From contig JAFYMM010000069.1 in the NCBI GenBank assembly GCA_017550055.1, positions 1 through 5,920 on the forward strand: a DNA stretch of 5,920 nucleotides. The letters run 5' to 3'. Below, one piece after another: positions 5,893 to 5,920 of this stretch. Source of the stretch: Paludibacteraceae bacterium (lineage in GTDB: Bacteria > Bacteroidota > Bacteroidia > Bacteroidales > Paludibacteraceae). Position 1 is the stretch's first letter. Each line of letters begins with the position of its first letter. The notes under the pieces were generated by a model. It saw only the letters and a list, made by a program, of their open reading frames with translations. It was not told the DNA's origin and did no database searches. A program made the position numbers and the translations under genes.

Positions 5893-5920
5893 TTAATCTG
5901 CGTATTAATTTCTCCTATTA

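Overview
The window comes from a member of the phylum Bacteroidota, most likely the order Bacteroidales. Three signs support this: AT-rich DNA with A-rich leaders and no Shine-Dalgarno sequences, promoter elements of the Bacteroidota type (TAnnTTTG), and three proteins ending in a type A sorting domain of the type IX secretion system (T9SS). The genus cannot be told from this sequence.

Layout. Positions 1-108 hold the last 35 codons of a translation elongation factor G gene on the + strand, followed by a strong intrinsic terminator (128-160). A gene-free convergent spacer follows (about 166-419), with small inverted repeats and no convincing gene. From 420 to about 5716 everything reads on the - strand. 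In transcription order it holds a promoter (5688-5716), a leader of about 65 nt, a 475-residue secreted protein (5615-4188), and, 9 nt further on, a 705-residue secreted protein (4178-2061) with its terminator (2005-2043). That terminator physically overlaps the promoter (1995-2025) of a third gene, a 482-residue secreted protein (1925-477), which ends at its own terminator (420-453). The right edge (5717-5920) is gene-free and carries a pyrimidine-rich stretch and a five-copy 11-bp tandem repeat.

How the genes relate. The first and third - strand genes are full-length paralogues. Their bodies repeat a short motif of the type (I/V/M)S-x-(D/N)-G-x-x-x-x-G about six times, which suggests a beta-propeller or HAF/WD40-like fold. 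The middle gene is built from three consecutive pairs of alternating modules that look like OB-fold or YhcR-like units. All three proteins have a Sec signal peptide, no recognisable catalytic domain, and a C-terminal T9SS sorting domain, so the locus is best read as a small cassette of cell-surface or extracellular non-enzymatic proteins. Their molecular role cannot be read from the sequence. No mobile element, CRISPR array, tRNA or rRNA is visible. I did not find a clear new defence or metabolic system. The most interesting points are the modular architecture of the middle protein, the mixed ancestry of the sorting domains, the terminator/promoter overlap and the 11-bp repeat array.
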